A DNA stretch of 64,000 nt from positions 54,649,271 through 54,713,270 of the forward strand of contig CP137666.1 of NCBI GenBank assembly GCA_037976565.1, given 5' to 3'. The DNA comes from Mesocentrotus franciscanus (taxonomy: Eukaryota; Echinodermata; Echinoidea; Camarodonta; Strongylocentrotidae). Of this stretch, positions 28,480-42,700 are shown one piece after another (within the stretch, counting starts at the first letter, position 1; the number at the start of each line of letters is the position of its first letter). A model generated the notes under the pieces. The model was not told where the DNA came from. It did not search any database and worked only from the letters and a program-made list of their open reading frames with translations. The position numbers and the translations under genes were made by a program.

Positions 28480-30035
28480 TTGTTACTAACTCAAAAGAGA
28501 TCCAACCGTACGGTCTATTTTGAACAAGGATAAGAACTGGATCTTCCTTTTTCTTAAAACAAAGGAGCCAAGAACCGAGGCATGATTTTGTTTTCCTTCT
28601 GTTTTGTGTGCAAAGTGTTTAAAAGAAACCCTCCAGATCTTATATAATACCTGAACACAATACTCAAAATAATGATAAAATATCTAAACTATATTGAAAA
28701 AAGGGCTTTACAGATGAAATCTGTGAGAAAATTTGAATAAAACTTCAAATCAAAGGGGTTCCCAATTTCATAAAACCTTATTTGAATAAATGTTAAAACC
28801 AAAATTGTTTTAAACATTGAAGCACTGCATACAATATTTGAATAAAAGCACCAAACACAAAACTAATTAATAATAGTAATTAAAAAACTCTTGATCTTGA
28901 TATCTCCTTCAAACACTTTGTTTAACAAACTGAAAAGAAAATCATCATAGATTTATCAAGGGACACTAAAAATGTCTGCATGTAAGAAGGTATCTCTGAC
29001 TAATCAATAATAATTGTATGAATCTTTAAACATTTTTTTTTGTTGCATTGTAATGACACAATTAATATATTGTTATATTGCTCTCCCCCTTTTTAATAGA
29101 TATAATTTTAACATTAATTACCTCTGATTGATACAAATATCAAGGTATATCATGCATAGAGCATAATTATGTTACATATTAAATAAATCTGTGTATAAAT
29201 CCATCAATAATGTAATAAATATTTTCAAATCTGAATATGATAATTTACTGAATTATAAACTTATCTATTAATGTTAAGTTTCATATATTACTGTTATTAG
29301 TCACATAAACATTACCCATAAATATATTATGCTATTTAGCCACTCTAATCCTCTATTCCATTTCCAATGAATATCCATCTGTGAAATTAATACAACCAAG
29401 CCTCCAGTTAAAATTCCACAAGGAGTATTGTGGAGAATCATCTACCAAGTACAAAGCAATGTATTTGAAGATAAAACTGACCCACCAAAAAGTATTCTTA
29501 GCAGTCATTATATCAATGAATGAATCTTCTGGATCGGAAAACATCAGATAGCACAAAAAAGTATTGCTATACATGTATTTTGCAAGTTTACAGCAATAGA
29601 AATTTACTATAAATGAACATCATTTATGCAAAAAAAAATTCCATTCAGAAATCAGATCTACAAAATATTCACACTACTTGAAAAAATTGGCTTAATTTCA
29701 CTCGGCACTAAGAATTAATAGTTAAGTAGAAAAACTGCACCAAGATATATTCAAGAAAAGATGGAGTAATTAATATGTTTATTGCCTATTTTACCAAGTA
29801 CTCTTGAAATATTCTTCCAAGTAAGCAGGGCATGGATCTACTTGTATATCACTCAACCAAATTATTTACAAAGCAGCACTATGACCTGATGCCACAGAGC
29901 AGCATCACTTATAAAACAGCTGCAAAGAAATGGAGATCCCAATCTCAAGTTCTAGCACAAGTCTACAGATATCTTAATTCAGACAATTCACACCCCCCTG
30001 TTTTCCTCATTTGCAGCCCACTCCTGTTGGAGAAT
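28480..30035. other. AT-rich sequence, possibly ABTB1 3' UTR or intergenic
   Basis: No exon or bounded repeat was recognised. It is downstream of the ABTB1 stop codon on the minus strand, so part of it may be transcribed 3' UTR. Confidence 0.35.
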
Positions 30036-30750
30036 CTAGTACAATGACTGGCACTCTATCCCAAGACCAACAAGAAATAGTTCCCTTTTGAACAACATGC
30101 AGCTCACTGTCGTGCAGAAAGAACTTCCTAGTCTCACAATCAATCCAAAGTCGTAGGAGAAACTGTTCATAGCATTCCAGATTCTCTTGTAGCTCTTGTA
30201 CCATTAACTCTTCCAAGATAAAGAAGGTCCTTGTCTGACAAAAATTTATACCAAGTCCTAGAAGAAAACAATCCAGGCATTCCACTTTTTGTATGTACAT
30301 GTTGCTCTTCTGTTAGTCTTAGCAGTCTATACCAAGTCCTGGGGGTAGTTGATCCAAGCAACCTGGCTTTTCTTGCAGTGCCATTCGCAGCCACTGTGTT
30401 TCCACAGAAAAATGATCTTAGCTTCACAATCTCATCTCCATAAGTACCATGAGAAGACGATCTACACAATTCAGGTTCTGTTATGTAACTTGCAGCTCAC
30501 CTTTCTTCATAAGGGGTCTTGTAGTAGACTATTAGTTAACCCCAAGTCTAAGAATCAAGAGAACACCATTACAGGATAAATACCTTCCAAGTCTACCAGT
30601 TTATCCCAAGTTCTAGGAGAAGATGATCCAGGCAATTCAGCTTCTATTGCACCTCTTGGGATCATACTATTCCCAGAGAAAGAAAATAACAAATTATTAG
30701 TAAATCCTTAGTCCAGGCAGGCACTAGCTGTTTCATGAGAATTGTGTTCT
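30036..30750 (-). repeat. Degenerate tandem copies of the ABTB1 terminal coding sequence
   Basis: At least six diverged copies of the last ~60 coding bases of ABTB1 (30766-30830) lie just past its stop codon. They are near 30597-30662 (closest), 30455-30503, 30318-30375, 30240-30292, 30125-30185 and 30048-30108. On the plus strand they share 'tatcccaagttct..gaagaa', 'gatgatccaag', 'ttcagcttctcttg' and 'cagctcac'. Conceptual minus-strand translations keep echoes of the exon's LDHLLQELGIEG, such as LDCFLLGLGI and YEQFLLRLWI. The spacing is irregular, about 60-140 bp. Confidence 0.75.
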
Positions 30751-30762
30751 TAGTCTAACAGT

Positions 30763-30969
30763 CTATCCCTCTATCCCAAGTTCTTGAAGAAGATGATCCA
30801 AGTAACTCAGCTTCTCTTGTGCCTCTTGGAGCTCACTGTACATCTTGAGGTTATTGGCAATGTGGTAACGGAGGTCGTCGATGATGGCGATGCTATCGAC
30901 CTCCTCACGGTTTTCCACGCTTGCAGCATCTTCTTTGACAAGCTCGATGAACTCCTCATTGTCTAATAT
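30763..30969 (-). CDS. ABTB1: ABTB1 exon 12 (stop)
   Basis: It encodes ILDNEEFIELVKEDAASVEN, then EVDSIAIIDDLRYHIANNLK and the terminal helix ending LGIEG-stop (vertebrate 'REDFVEAVKEEAAAVAARQETDSIPLVDDIRFHVA'). The acceptor is tatcCAG. Confidence 0.96.
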   Translation of the reverse strand: MLDNEEFIELVKEDAASVENREEVDSIAIIDDLRYHIANNLKMYSELQEAQEKLSYLDHLLQELGIEG

Positions 30970-32668
30970 CTGGAAAGTCATTGATAGATGAAAGTGAATG
31001 AGATTAATTGTACAACACATATAACAATATTTAAGATTCAGTGAACACTAACGATATCTCCACATTTAACTTCAACCCTGGACCCAACACTATATACCTA
31101 TCCCCAACACTAACCTTGAGCCTATCCTAAAATCCACATTCAACTCAATACTAAACTCTACATATTTGATAAAATAAAACCCTGGGTAAATGTTGCCAAA
31201 GCAAAACAAGTATCAGATCCCTGGGCTGAACACTCTGTATATGAAAGATGTAACTCAGGACTGCCTCAGGATTTAAAATTTAACCCCGTATTTTGCAGGA
31301 AAAAAGTAGTCTTTATACAATTAGTCCCCTATGTGATGCAAAAAAACAAGGAAATATAAATTGTAAAACACCCTATACATGCCATTCCTAGGAGGATCCT
31401 GAATAAAAATTGCTATTTATGGCATTTCACAGAGATTTAAAAACAGACCATACCTATGATTTTACAAACTATCCAAGGGATTTAACCTGTAAATATTAAT
31501 GTCTTCCCCTAGAACATGATCAAATCAACTTGATTTTGAAGCAAACCTTCTGTTCAAGAGACCACTGCACCATCACTGAGCCAATAGTTCATTTATATTC
31601 CAAGATTGACACTGACAAGACCAACATCAGACTTACAATAGATTGAACATAAAATTACATTACCATAAACGGCAAAGATTTGGACAGTTTGGAGTCGGCT
31701 CTGAGTCATTGATACCTCAGTCAGACCAACAAGACTAACACCAGAACAAACAAAAGATTGAATTACCCGGAATGGCCAATAATCGGTCAGTTTGGAGTTG
31801 GTTTTGAGTCCTTGATACCTCAAGTCTTACCATCAAGACCGCCAACAGACCACACAAACGATTACATTACTTGGAATGGCCACAGGATTTAAAATTTAAC
31901 CCCATATTTTGCAGGAAAAAAGTATTGCTGTGCAAACGGCCTCATCTGTTGACCACTTCAAGAAATTACTAAAGTCACATCTATTCTGCTAGAAATTACT
32001 TTATTACCAGCCCACATATACATGTACTTAATTGATCTCTGAGAAGCGACTAACTTTTGTTTATAAGTGGCCCAAACATTGTGGTGCGTTGTGTGCAGCG
32101 CTTGAAACCGCAAGGAAAACAAGGAAAAGGTGCCATATCAAATATCTTTTTGAATGATTGATGGTCAAGAAATAGTTTGGAGTTAGTTTTGAGTCCTTTA
32201 CGCGGTGTGATTGAGTTTAAGGTCATGACCCTTACCCTTTCAACTATCCTGCTGATGAACTCTACACACTGATCCTCCAGCTTGACCAGACTGAACATGC
32301 GGGAAACCCTCAGGACCTGAAAGACATTCTCTTCTGTCAGCTGAGAGGCAATCTTGTTGGCACATAGCCTTTTGAGGCCTGGCAAGAGGTAGAGGTCAGC
32401 TACCACTAGTATCTCATAGCATAGATCTTCAGTCAGCTGCAAACAGAACAAGAAGGTAAAGATCGTTGAATCAAATACATCTGTATGATTAAATATAACA
32501 GTATTTCAACAATCACTATTCCTGTGAAATAGGGATACAACAAGAACATCATCAGGTATTTGCTCTATTAAACATGTAACTCATGACACTTTGAGATTAC
32601 TCTTCACCCAACACAATGCGATCTTGCATGAAAGTAGAGTACTTCACTCAACAAGGTTCCTAATGATC

Positions 32669-32699
<31 letters not shown>

Positions 32700-35600
32700 C
32701 ATAGTGCAAACAATGTTGACATGTATCGAAAATAATATCGCTAGTGATATTCGTTTGTCTCGCAATGTGGTCAAAAAGGAATCTAAAAGATCTCGACGTT
32801 TCGTGCGCCGCTGCAACACTTCGTCAGGTGATAAAAACTAATGTAAGCAAGGGTGCTTTATACTCTGGGAGGACCGGCGCGACGGTCTATAATTCGATCG
32901 ATAATCGGAAACAATAATGCACAAGGCCTATTGGCCTATCGGCTGAATATGCAAATAGCCTAATGGTCGACGCACACGGTGCTCAACCAATCAGTAGGCC
33001 GCTGGTTCGGCTAATTATGCAAATAGCCTAATGGTCGACACACGGTGCTCGACCAATCAGCAGGCCGCTGGTTCGCTCGCCTGCTGGGCGGAAGCAATAG
33101 CGAGCTCAACCAATCAACGGCCGCTGGCTCGGCCCCTCTGCTGAAAGGAATCGACCGGTGCTGGCCGGCCGGCTGGACGGGAGTGTCATGGCGGCGTATC
33201 GTACGCATCCAAAATTCGGGATATCGATCCCGTTGTCTCTGTTGAAATTATTGGGATTGAGACGGATATTGATAGCTTCTTTACCCTCCGTGTGTACCAA
33301 TGCCGTTCCTGGGAAAGGCACTGAACCCCGTCCCAGTCTGGTTGATGCTGGTTATCCCAAGCATGTTCGGCTACGGCTGAGTTGTCAGTTCGGCGGAGCC
33401 TGACGTCCCTCTTGTGCTCAGTGATTCATGTTGACATGTATTGCAAGTCTTTGTGAGGGAAAAAAGGCCCAAATCAGCTTCGAACGGTTGAAAAGTTTCC
33501 TGCTGGTCTGGCTTCAGTACAATTTAAATCTGATCAGGTATTTTCTTTGATCGGAAGTCTTACATTCAACACCCTTCAATTATAATTTGACCATTCATTT
33601 CACTACTGGAGACCTCAAAGTAAGTTTTTACATGTTTAAAAAAAGTGTGATTTAATAGTGTGTTGTGGGCTTCAGATGCACCCTCCAAAATTAAAAGAAA
33701 CTGGAAAAGGTATTTCTGGTATAAACCCACCTCTTCTGGTATTTATACCAACCTCAAATCAAATATTCCATCACTCTCACACCATATTTATCATTTGATA
33801 AATATGGTGTGAGAGTGATGGAATATATTTGATTAATCTAAAACTGTCATTTTGCTTTCTGTATGTTGGAATTCAAATATTATTGAAGTTTGATGAATAG
33901 AATAACATAAAATTGAGAAGCTTTGTATACATACATCAACACTGTCTGTGTAGAGGTAGCAGATGACTTGCATGAAGACGTCTGAGGATATCTCGTTGAG
34001 AGTGATGATAGGAACTGAGTCCTGATCTAGTGATACCTCGTTGAAATGATCAGCAAAGAGACCTTTGAAGTAGTCACTCCTCTCTGTGAAAAACATCTAA
34101 AAGGAAGAATGCATTACAATACAATAATATATATAACAGAAATTAAATGCATTTCAAAATGTTACTATTTAAGATTTTGATAAGGTTGTAAAAGTAATTG
34201 AATTGTTTTATTAAACCATTGGCTACCTGCAAGAAGGCCATTATGGACACTGAAAAGGCATTCTTACAGAAAGCTGACACAATCGTCTTATCTTATAAAA
34301 GACAGAACATCCCTTAAGATATTTTTGTAAGTATCAAATTAAAAAAAAGGGGATCTTAACTTTATGTCAGAAATTTTTTAAAATGTTCATAAGCTGTTAG
34401 CAAATCTAAAACACTGACAAACATTTCCTTTTCTTTGTTTTTTAAATGTGGGAAATAAGCTAGAGGAAGATCTGCCAGCAAATTTTAAGATATTAGGATT
34501 TTGTGTGTGTGTGCTTGCTGGAAAATTTCAGCTCCATTGCCTCCAAGTTTGGTCTGTCAACACTCTTTCAAAATGGTGTAGCAACACCCCAGTATTTGTC
34601 TGTTTACATCTACATCTATACAGGCCATAGAACATTTCATTATCTTTACTTTAAAGAACATTTATATCTGATGAATAAGAAAGTTTTCTTACTTTATGGC
34701 AGAAGAATTTGTCCTGTTCTACTTCGAAGCAGATGTCGGTGTATGGAGGAACTTGTAAAAGACCTCCACAGAAAGGAAACACTCCTTGTGCAAGCTGATT
34801 AAAAATCATATGGCATTTTATCCAGCAAAATGATACTCATGAAAGCAGAAACAGGAATTAATTTTCTTTCTTTTGTTTATATATGGATTTTTCTATATAC
34901 CTGTTTGGCAAAGCAGATCAAAAACAATTAAGTTATGAAATATGTTTGATAAAAACTGCTATGTGTTCTTATCCAAGTGAACTTATTACAAATCAATAAC
35001 ATACTGTATTTTCTTCATATCATTAATTAATAAATCTTGAATAATTGTTTACTGTACTATAAACATGAATTATGAGTGGAAAAGCATATGATTCCCGTAT
35101 TCATGCATATTCTTTGGTAACCCAATAAACCCATGCAAATAAATGTTAACATTTCATGTTTAGTCATGAAAGCAGGCGGACAGTTTACCAATTTGTCTGT
35201 TTTGTTTTTGAAAATTGAAGAAAAATGATAAACATTAGGTAATTGAAAATTTATTTCATTAAAAAAAAGAATAGTAAGAATTCTATTCAAACCACAGTGC
35301 AATTTACCCTGAAATCATAGATATATGTATCATCCTGACTAGAGGATGGATTTCATAGGAAATCTATACAATTATTGCCAGTCATACAACTTAACTTCAA
35401 CTTTAACTAGATATTTATCACAATATGTTACATTAAATATATGGTAAACAAAACAGGGATGACTCAGTTTTAAAGAATTAAAGAAATCAAAATTAGTATG
35501 AAAGCTAATCAAGTCTAGCACCTTCACATAGTAAGAGATTTATTGCAAAATATAATAAAAGTCAGATTTAATAAATTACACCAAACTAGAGTTGCAATAT

Positions 35601-38600
35601 ACATAGTTAATATTCCTTTCGATCTTCTTATGGACTGGTTTTCAATATGTAATTTTATTAGCTAAATAGGACCTTTAAATGGTGCTCTCAAAACTAATAT
35701 TAGTATCAATGAGCCTTTGCACTTACTGGGGATGTACAACATACATGTATGCTCCTATGACAATTGCTCTGCAGTTACTGTAATAGACCGGTCCTCTGAA
35801 ATATTCAAATTTATGGCTTTTTCTTTCCTGGGGACCTAGTGACAAGCTATTCCATTAACCTGTTATTAATGAATGAACTACAAAACTTGGAATCCATTCT
35901 GCATACATTACTTGTTGATATGTCGGGCAAGTATCGGGCAAGCTTTCAGGTTGTCAAGAACAACTTTTGTTTACAAAGTATACATGAAATTTGAATATGT
36001 TAGTAAACCTATCTATCTATTTCCTATAAAAACCAAATTCCTAACTTCAACCTTGGACCAACACTCTACCCAACCCTAACCCTAAATCTAAATCTAACTG
36101 AAAACTTAATAACAACCCTAACTTTGACCTTACACTTTCAAAGAAATAGAGCTGGTAGTAACTGTCACTCAAGAAAATGTCGGATCACCAAGATTTTATA
36201 CTCACTGGATCTCTTTTCTCTACAGGAAATGCCATCTGGGCAAGCTGGTTGAGATCATCTTGTACTGGTGTGTCGTCTGGTGAAGGTTCAACACTTACAA
36301 TGTGAATATGGGTACCAGGTTTGCTAGGGACTGCCAAGACATTCAAGAAAAATGAAATTCAGTGAAACCTGTACATAAAGACAAACTGCCTCTATAAAGA
36401 CTGCTTTTCCCTTGAGTGGTCTTCATATATACAGGTTTCAGTGTATCTACGTCACCTGCTTAAAAAGACGCCTTTTTTTATCTTCCTGTGAGTGCTCTTT
36501 ATATAAAGGTTCCTTCAGGATATGTTTCTAAGAGACAAATGGTTCATCAAATTGATAAATTTTGATGAAGTATCATTTGGTTGCCTTTATAGATCTATGA
36601 ATATCATTAATGACAAAATCAATGTGTGAAAATAGAATGACAAATTAAATGTGTGAAAATAATACAAAGCAAAAAGGACCATGCACACATGTATTTAGAT
36701 ATTATGTGTATAAGTCACAAAAAGAAATAATATTTTATAGTTACCATAGTTCTCGATCTCTTTTAGTCTTTGGTTAATCTTCTCAATGAGTGAGGTCATG
36801 CCGCATTGCTTGGCAAACCTCAGACAATCATCAACTATGTTGATGTGTACTTTCAAGATTCCTGTATTGAGAGGAGTTATTTACAATTGTTATGGTCTTC
36901 ATTAAAATGCACATTCCCTTATTTGTAAATCAAAATTATAATGTATATCTATCCTATCAATGCCACAACAAAAAAAGAAGAAGAAAAAAAATCAACTACC
37001 CTGTGAAGTATTCTGGCTGGAAGGCTGAATTAAAGTTTATCGATCTATCCTCACAAATAAAATAAAGTTTCCTAGAAGTACCTGCAGAATGAGAATTAAC
37101 ATTGCAAATCATCTAGTGTAGATACTGGTGTGATGCATCATATATTCTGAAATCCCAGTTTCTTTGTTTATTTGTTTGTTTGTTTTAAATTTCTACATGG
37201 CCTCCAGTATAAATTCTTCCGTCGATAAAGGTTAACTATGTCGATATACTGTATCTCCAATTTTTCTTTTGGCAACGTAAATGTTGATGTTAAAAAAAGA
37301 TCTAACTAAAGGTTAATTAAACCTACTGCTACAAACAAATTAAACATTCATATTGTATTTAGTTCAAGTTAAAACTATTATCACATTTGCAAGATGGATC
37401 AATGACTGGCAGTACTCACCTGTATAAACATACTCCAGTACTCCTTTAAACGCCTGCGGTCTGACCTAAATTGGAGAAAAAACAAAACCACCAATTTTAA
37501 AATCTCTATTATCCTTCATAGATTTGTGGAAAAGGATTGTACATGTACAAGAAGGGTTTAGAAAAGATTCTTAAAACATAATCAGCAAAGACCTTGTTTT
37601 TTAATCATGATTTAAGAACCATTTATCAGTAAAACTTAAAGGGCAATCCAACCCTTGTAATAAATTGATTTGTATGAAAGCAGAAAAATAACATAAACAG
37701 AATGGCAAAAGTTTGAAATGAATCTGACCAATAGTAAGGAAGTTATGAATGTTTGAAATATGAGATCACTAAGACTATGCGAATCTCAAATTGGTAGTTT
37801 GGTTAGTGGATTGTGACGTAGGACGTGGATAACTCTCCCATTTGCCGTGTATAAAAATATCACTAATTTCTGTTTTTCTCGTAAGTTCCTTCTCCCTTGG
37901 GGCACTACTCAAAATATATTATAGATAGCATATTATTATAGGTCCTCTAAAAAGAATAGACCATCCTGAGCAATACATTTTTGAAAAATTTAGATTTTAG
38001 TCATTTTATATGTTGGAACAGATGGGAAAGTAGTCCGGCACTACATCACATTGACATTACCGCTTCAGCCAATTTGAAGTGCCCGTACGTACAGTGATAA
38101 CTTTCAAATATTCAAACTTCCTTATATTTAGTCAGATTTAATTAAAACTTTCATCAGTTTGCTTCTCCGATTTTTCTGCTTTCTTTTAGAGTAGTTGTCT
38201 AGTGGGTTGGATTTTCCTTTAAAGCCGTACTAGCTGTACTAGAAGAACTACCACAATATCCCCTCTAGCGGGGTCTCGGGTCAGCTGTACAAGTATACAT
38301 GTACAATAAATTGTCACCGGTTTTGTGAAACCAGTAAATTCAATTGAATGCGTAAGCCTATTTATGCACCTCATGAAACTGGTGACACAATAGTGGTTTA
38401 ACACTTAAACAGGGGGGTGTTTCACAAAGACTAAGATCGACTTTAAGTTGGACTTAAGTATAACAGGCCGTTCATGCCACTTTTTGCTTTTACCATTTAC
38501 TGGCATTTTGCCTTTCAAGGGACGTACAAATCGTGGTCTCAAATCTACAGAGTTTACATTTTTTGATAGTTCATTATTGAAGGAAAACATATTATCTAAA

Positions 38601-39739
38601 GATTATAATTTAGAGACCAATTGGGATAGCAACCAATGGCATGAACGGCCTGTTATACTTAAGTCCAACTTAAAGTCGATCTTAGTCTTTGTGAAACACC
38701 CCCCAGGATGGGTTTGTGATGTTGGCTGTAGCCCATGAGATCGACTACCCTGTAAGACTGACAATGTTGTTCTAAAGGGTGTTCCGTAAAATCATCTGAG
38801 GGTTCACAAATGCTGACTCATGGGCTGTCGGTCGTGAGGGCAGTCAGTTGCATGAGCAGTTGGTCTTATGGGCTGTTGGTCTCATGAGCCTTTGGTCGTG
38901 ATGGGTTGTCAGTCTTGTGGGCTGTTAGTCTACTGTCGGTCTACTGGAATGTCCCCATAGATTAAATGATACGAACCAAGCTAGACTTGATGTGAACAGT
39001 ACTTCTATTCTTCCATCTTGTCTCAAGCATCTCAGCGAAGTATTCATTGCGGGATTGGAGGATACAACGATGGGCGGCAAACATCTCATTGTGTATGACG
39101 AAGGTGATGTCACTGTAGCAGCTTGTCTCAAGTAGTCTGGTAGAGAGATGATACAAAAACTGTCTGAACTTCTATCTCTCCATTCAACTTATATATATAT
39201 ATATATATCTCAACTGGTGCATCTAGCACATTATGATTATTGCAAATGAGTGTTTGTATAGATGTACTGTTTTTGCATAGGATCTAATAGTACAGGGTCC
39301 AGAACTGTTTTTTATTGTCTTCTGTAATTGTACTTGTTTAGTTGCTTTATTAAAGGTACATGAAAATCAAGTGCACTGATGAAAGTTCAGCTTCTAAAAT
39401 ACCACGTCAAAAAATTTCATTATGTCGTCTTGATTTTTTAATGGATGGAGTGAATTCTTGTATATTGGATAAGACTGCATAACAACTCACAATTATAACC
39501 CAAATCATAACTCTTTGAGAATGAACACGCACTCACACATACACACTTACACTTACACCAAAACACAAACACAAAAAAAAAAACCAAGACAAATGCGACT
39601 GTGTCTCCTATATGCCTCCGCCCTAAATTCAGTATAGGAAATGGATGGAATTATTTAGTGCTGTGATCAAACGTTTAACCGTCCGGTATCCGACCGTCCA
39701 TGGCACTATCCGTTTTGAATGTGACGGTTTCGTTTTCCC

Positions 39740-39773
<34 letters not shown>

Positions 39774-42700
39774 TTTAAGTGTAAAATTTCGGACAAATTT
39801 TACAATATAAATAATAGAATAAATATATCTTACAGTATTTTAATTTATTTATCCCGGAAAATTACGAGAAAAAAATTTAACTTATTGAAAATAAACATTT
39901 ATAAAAACAGTAATGGAACGAGCCTGAGCTGCTATCTCTGTGTATTATACATGTACATCGATCGGTACATTCAATATGGCAGCCTTCATGAATCGCAACT
40001 TTAGACAACAGCACTCGGCAAATCTTTAAAAATAATCAGTTTATGTCAAATTGAAATCATGATTCTTGTAGAATTGCAAATAAAACACAAATAAAGACGG
40101 AAATATGAATGTAAGTAATATTTTTCTTGACAATTAGTTACGTTTTTATTTGAAATTAGTGCCGGTCGAAAGCAGTGTTTTTCATCAGAAGTGGTGGGCG
40201 AAAATCCCCCGCGCTGGTCGGGCCCGCGCCCGCCCGCCCAGTGCCGACCACTATTCCAACAATCAGCGGCGACCTTGGCAAAAGTGAGTAATTTTCGTTT
40301 AACCGAAAACCGTCCGGTTTCGACTAGCGGTTAAACGGAATTGGAAATATCCGTGATGTTACAACACTAGAATTATTAGTGATATATCACGATGAAAACA
40401 AAAAGCCTATATCTTGTGGTTTGTGAGAAATCGCAGTAGCAAGGCTAACACCTGTAATTTCAGAAATTGACCTTTGAACCCCAAATCTGATCAGATCATC
40501 TTCCTATGGTGATACATATTATCGCCAAGTTTGAGTCTCATATCTCTAATGGTTCTTGAGATATCGCGATAACGAGGCAATCAATATCTGGAATTTCATA
40601 AGTTGACCTCTGTGACCTTTGACCTTTGACCTAGTTATTCCAAAATCTAATCAGATTGGTGATAAATATTATCACCAAGTTTGAGCTTCACATCTGTAGA
40701 AGTTATTCATGAAATGTGAAATAAAGTAAATCACTAGCAGCAAAAATAGACATGCTATGATAGAAAAAGAAGTTTATACAGGGTAGAATCTTTGAGATGA
40801 TTTGACAGTGCATGTTCTCACCTTTTCATGAAATCCAGGAAGAAATTCCTTCTTGCATGGCCAGTGACCACTGCTTTGTAGGATTTCAGAATGTCCCGAA
40901 TCTCATCATTGAGGGCGCCATATAGACAACGTTCACCGTCAAAGGTCTTTGCTTCACATTTAGCACCTGGGAAGCACACCACGACATGTTATGGATCAAT
41001 TATAGCTTCAGAAACTTCTATAAATACAGTGATGCGTACAATTTTTGGCACATACATTGAAGGATCACGGTAATCACAATAAAAGTGCTTGCATGGGTGT
41101 CAAGGGGTTTAAAGGGCAAGTCCACTCCAAAAATTAACTGACTTTCAATAAAAGCAGAAATATCAGACAAACCAATCAAAAAAAGTTTGAGCAAAATCGG
41201 ATAACTAATAAGAAAGTTATGAATTTTTGAAAAAGTATGTAAAACTATGGAACAATGAGAATCACAACACAAATTGCCAAGATGGTTATCAGTTTGTGAC
41301 GTCATGTCCTCACAACTTATCAATTGCTTTATATGGTTTAATCCCATTAATTTCCCTTTTTTTCCCCAAAACTTGATTTCCCCATGCCTTTGCCCAGGTT
41401 ATATGATTTGTATCATATTGCATGCATGACATTTCCCAGAAAATTTATGAATTTTGAAGAATTGATACTATTTTCTGAATATTGTATTTCATAATTATTG
41501 ATTTTTATATAAATAGTTTATCAAAATTCAATTTTTCATGATTTAACTGGACAAAAATTACTCTTTATTTGTGCATCCACACAAAAACACATGACTATCA
41601 ATCTAACTTGGATGCTGGTGTGAAGAAATAAGATTTTTAGGGTGACTGAAAATAGGAAATTTATATTATCAATATAAAGAAAATAATTAGTGGATAGTGA
41701 GGACCATACGTCACAGACTCATGTGTGAGTTGCTAATTTGTGTAGTGATTTTCAAAGTTTTTCATGTCATTAAAAATTCATAACTTTCTTATTAGTTATC
41801 CGATTTTGCTCAAACTTTTTTAGATTGGTTTGTCTGATTTTTCTGGTTCTATTGAAAGTAAGTTATTTTTGGAGTGGACTTGGGCTTTAAGGGGCTGAGG
41901 AGTTGGGATACATCAATACACACTTTTGATAACATTTCCATTTTTCTTTATAGTGTACTACGTTTTCTAAGCACTCTTATTTTTATGATACAAAGGTACC
42001 TTTTACATGCTCTGATAAATTTTGAAGAGTGTTTTTTTAATTCCCCTTCAGCTTGCATCATCCTCCGGAAAGCAAAAAACACATTGATCAAATTGATTGT
42101 TTTAGATGTACAATACCTTTTTCTTATTCTTCTTTATTATTCAGAAAAAAGTGCTGAGGGTCATGGAAAAGCTCCCATTTATTGATATATGCATAGTTTG
42201 CAAAGCAGCAACAACAATTTACAAAAAGGAACAAAATAGTTAATTGGCATGGTCCAATGAACTTACCATTTTCTAGCAGATAGATGACCACATTTTTATG
42301 GCCACACAGGCAAGCATAGTAACTGGATAATCAAAGACAAAGGCATGCAAACATAAGAATTAAATTCGCAATGGCCATCAGAATTATTGTTAGATTTGTT
42401 TGAACAGCTACAGAGGAGAATGACTGTAAAATACAGAATGCATGTCATGAAGCTTTTGAGAATTGTTAATGACAGCTCTTTTTTTCAGAAAGAAATTATT
42501 GCAAACGTATCATTCAGCAGTCTGCTTCAGCAATGGAACAGGAGGACTACTGCTCTTACTGATATTTAAGAAGAATTCAGAATAACTTTTATGGGCAATT
42601 CCATGGAAAAGGTTCGCTTGACAAAAATCATGAAAATTGGAATAACTCCGGAAATATGTGTGCCACAATGACAATTTTGGTATCAAACAAACGGTGTTTA

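Larger units (their letters stand above)
32727..33427 (-). mobile_element. Second Penelope-like element, 5'-truncated, 14-bp target duplication
   Basis: It is flanked by the perfect direct repeat atgttgacatgtat (32713-32726 and 33428-33441). On the minus strand it starts at the position equivalent to 11028 of the first copy and runs to the 3' end, so it keeps only the end of the GIY-YIG region plus the 3' repeat. The coding part is frameshifted. A (TA)n tract lies just left of it (32674-32698). It is inserted in ABTB1 intron 10 in sense orientation. Confidence 0.85.

Noticed and set aside
38405..38738. Same short peptide encoded on both strands
   Set aside because: It results from the 67-bp inverted repeats of a MITE.
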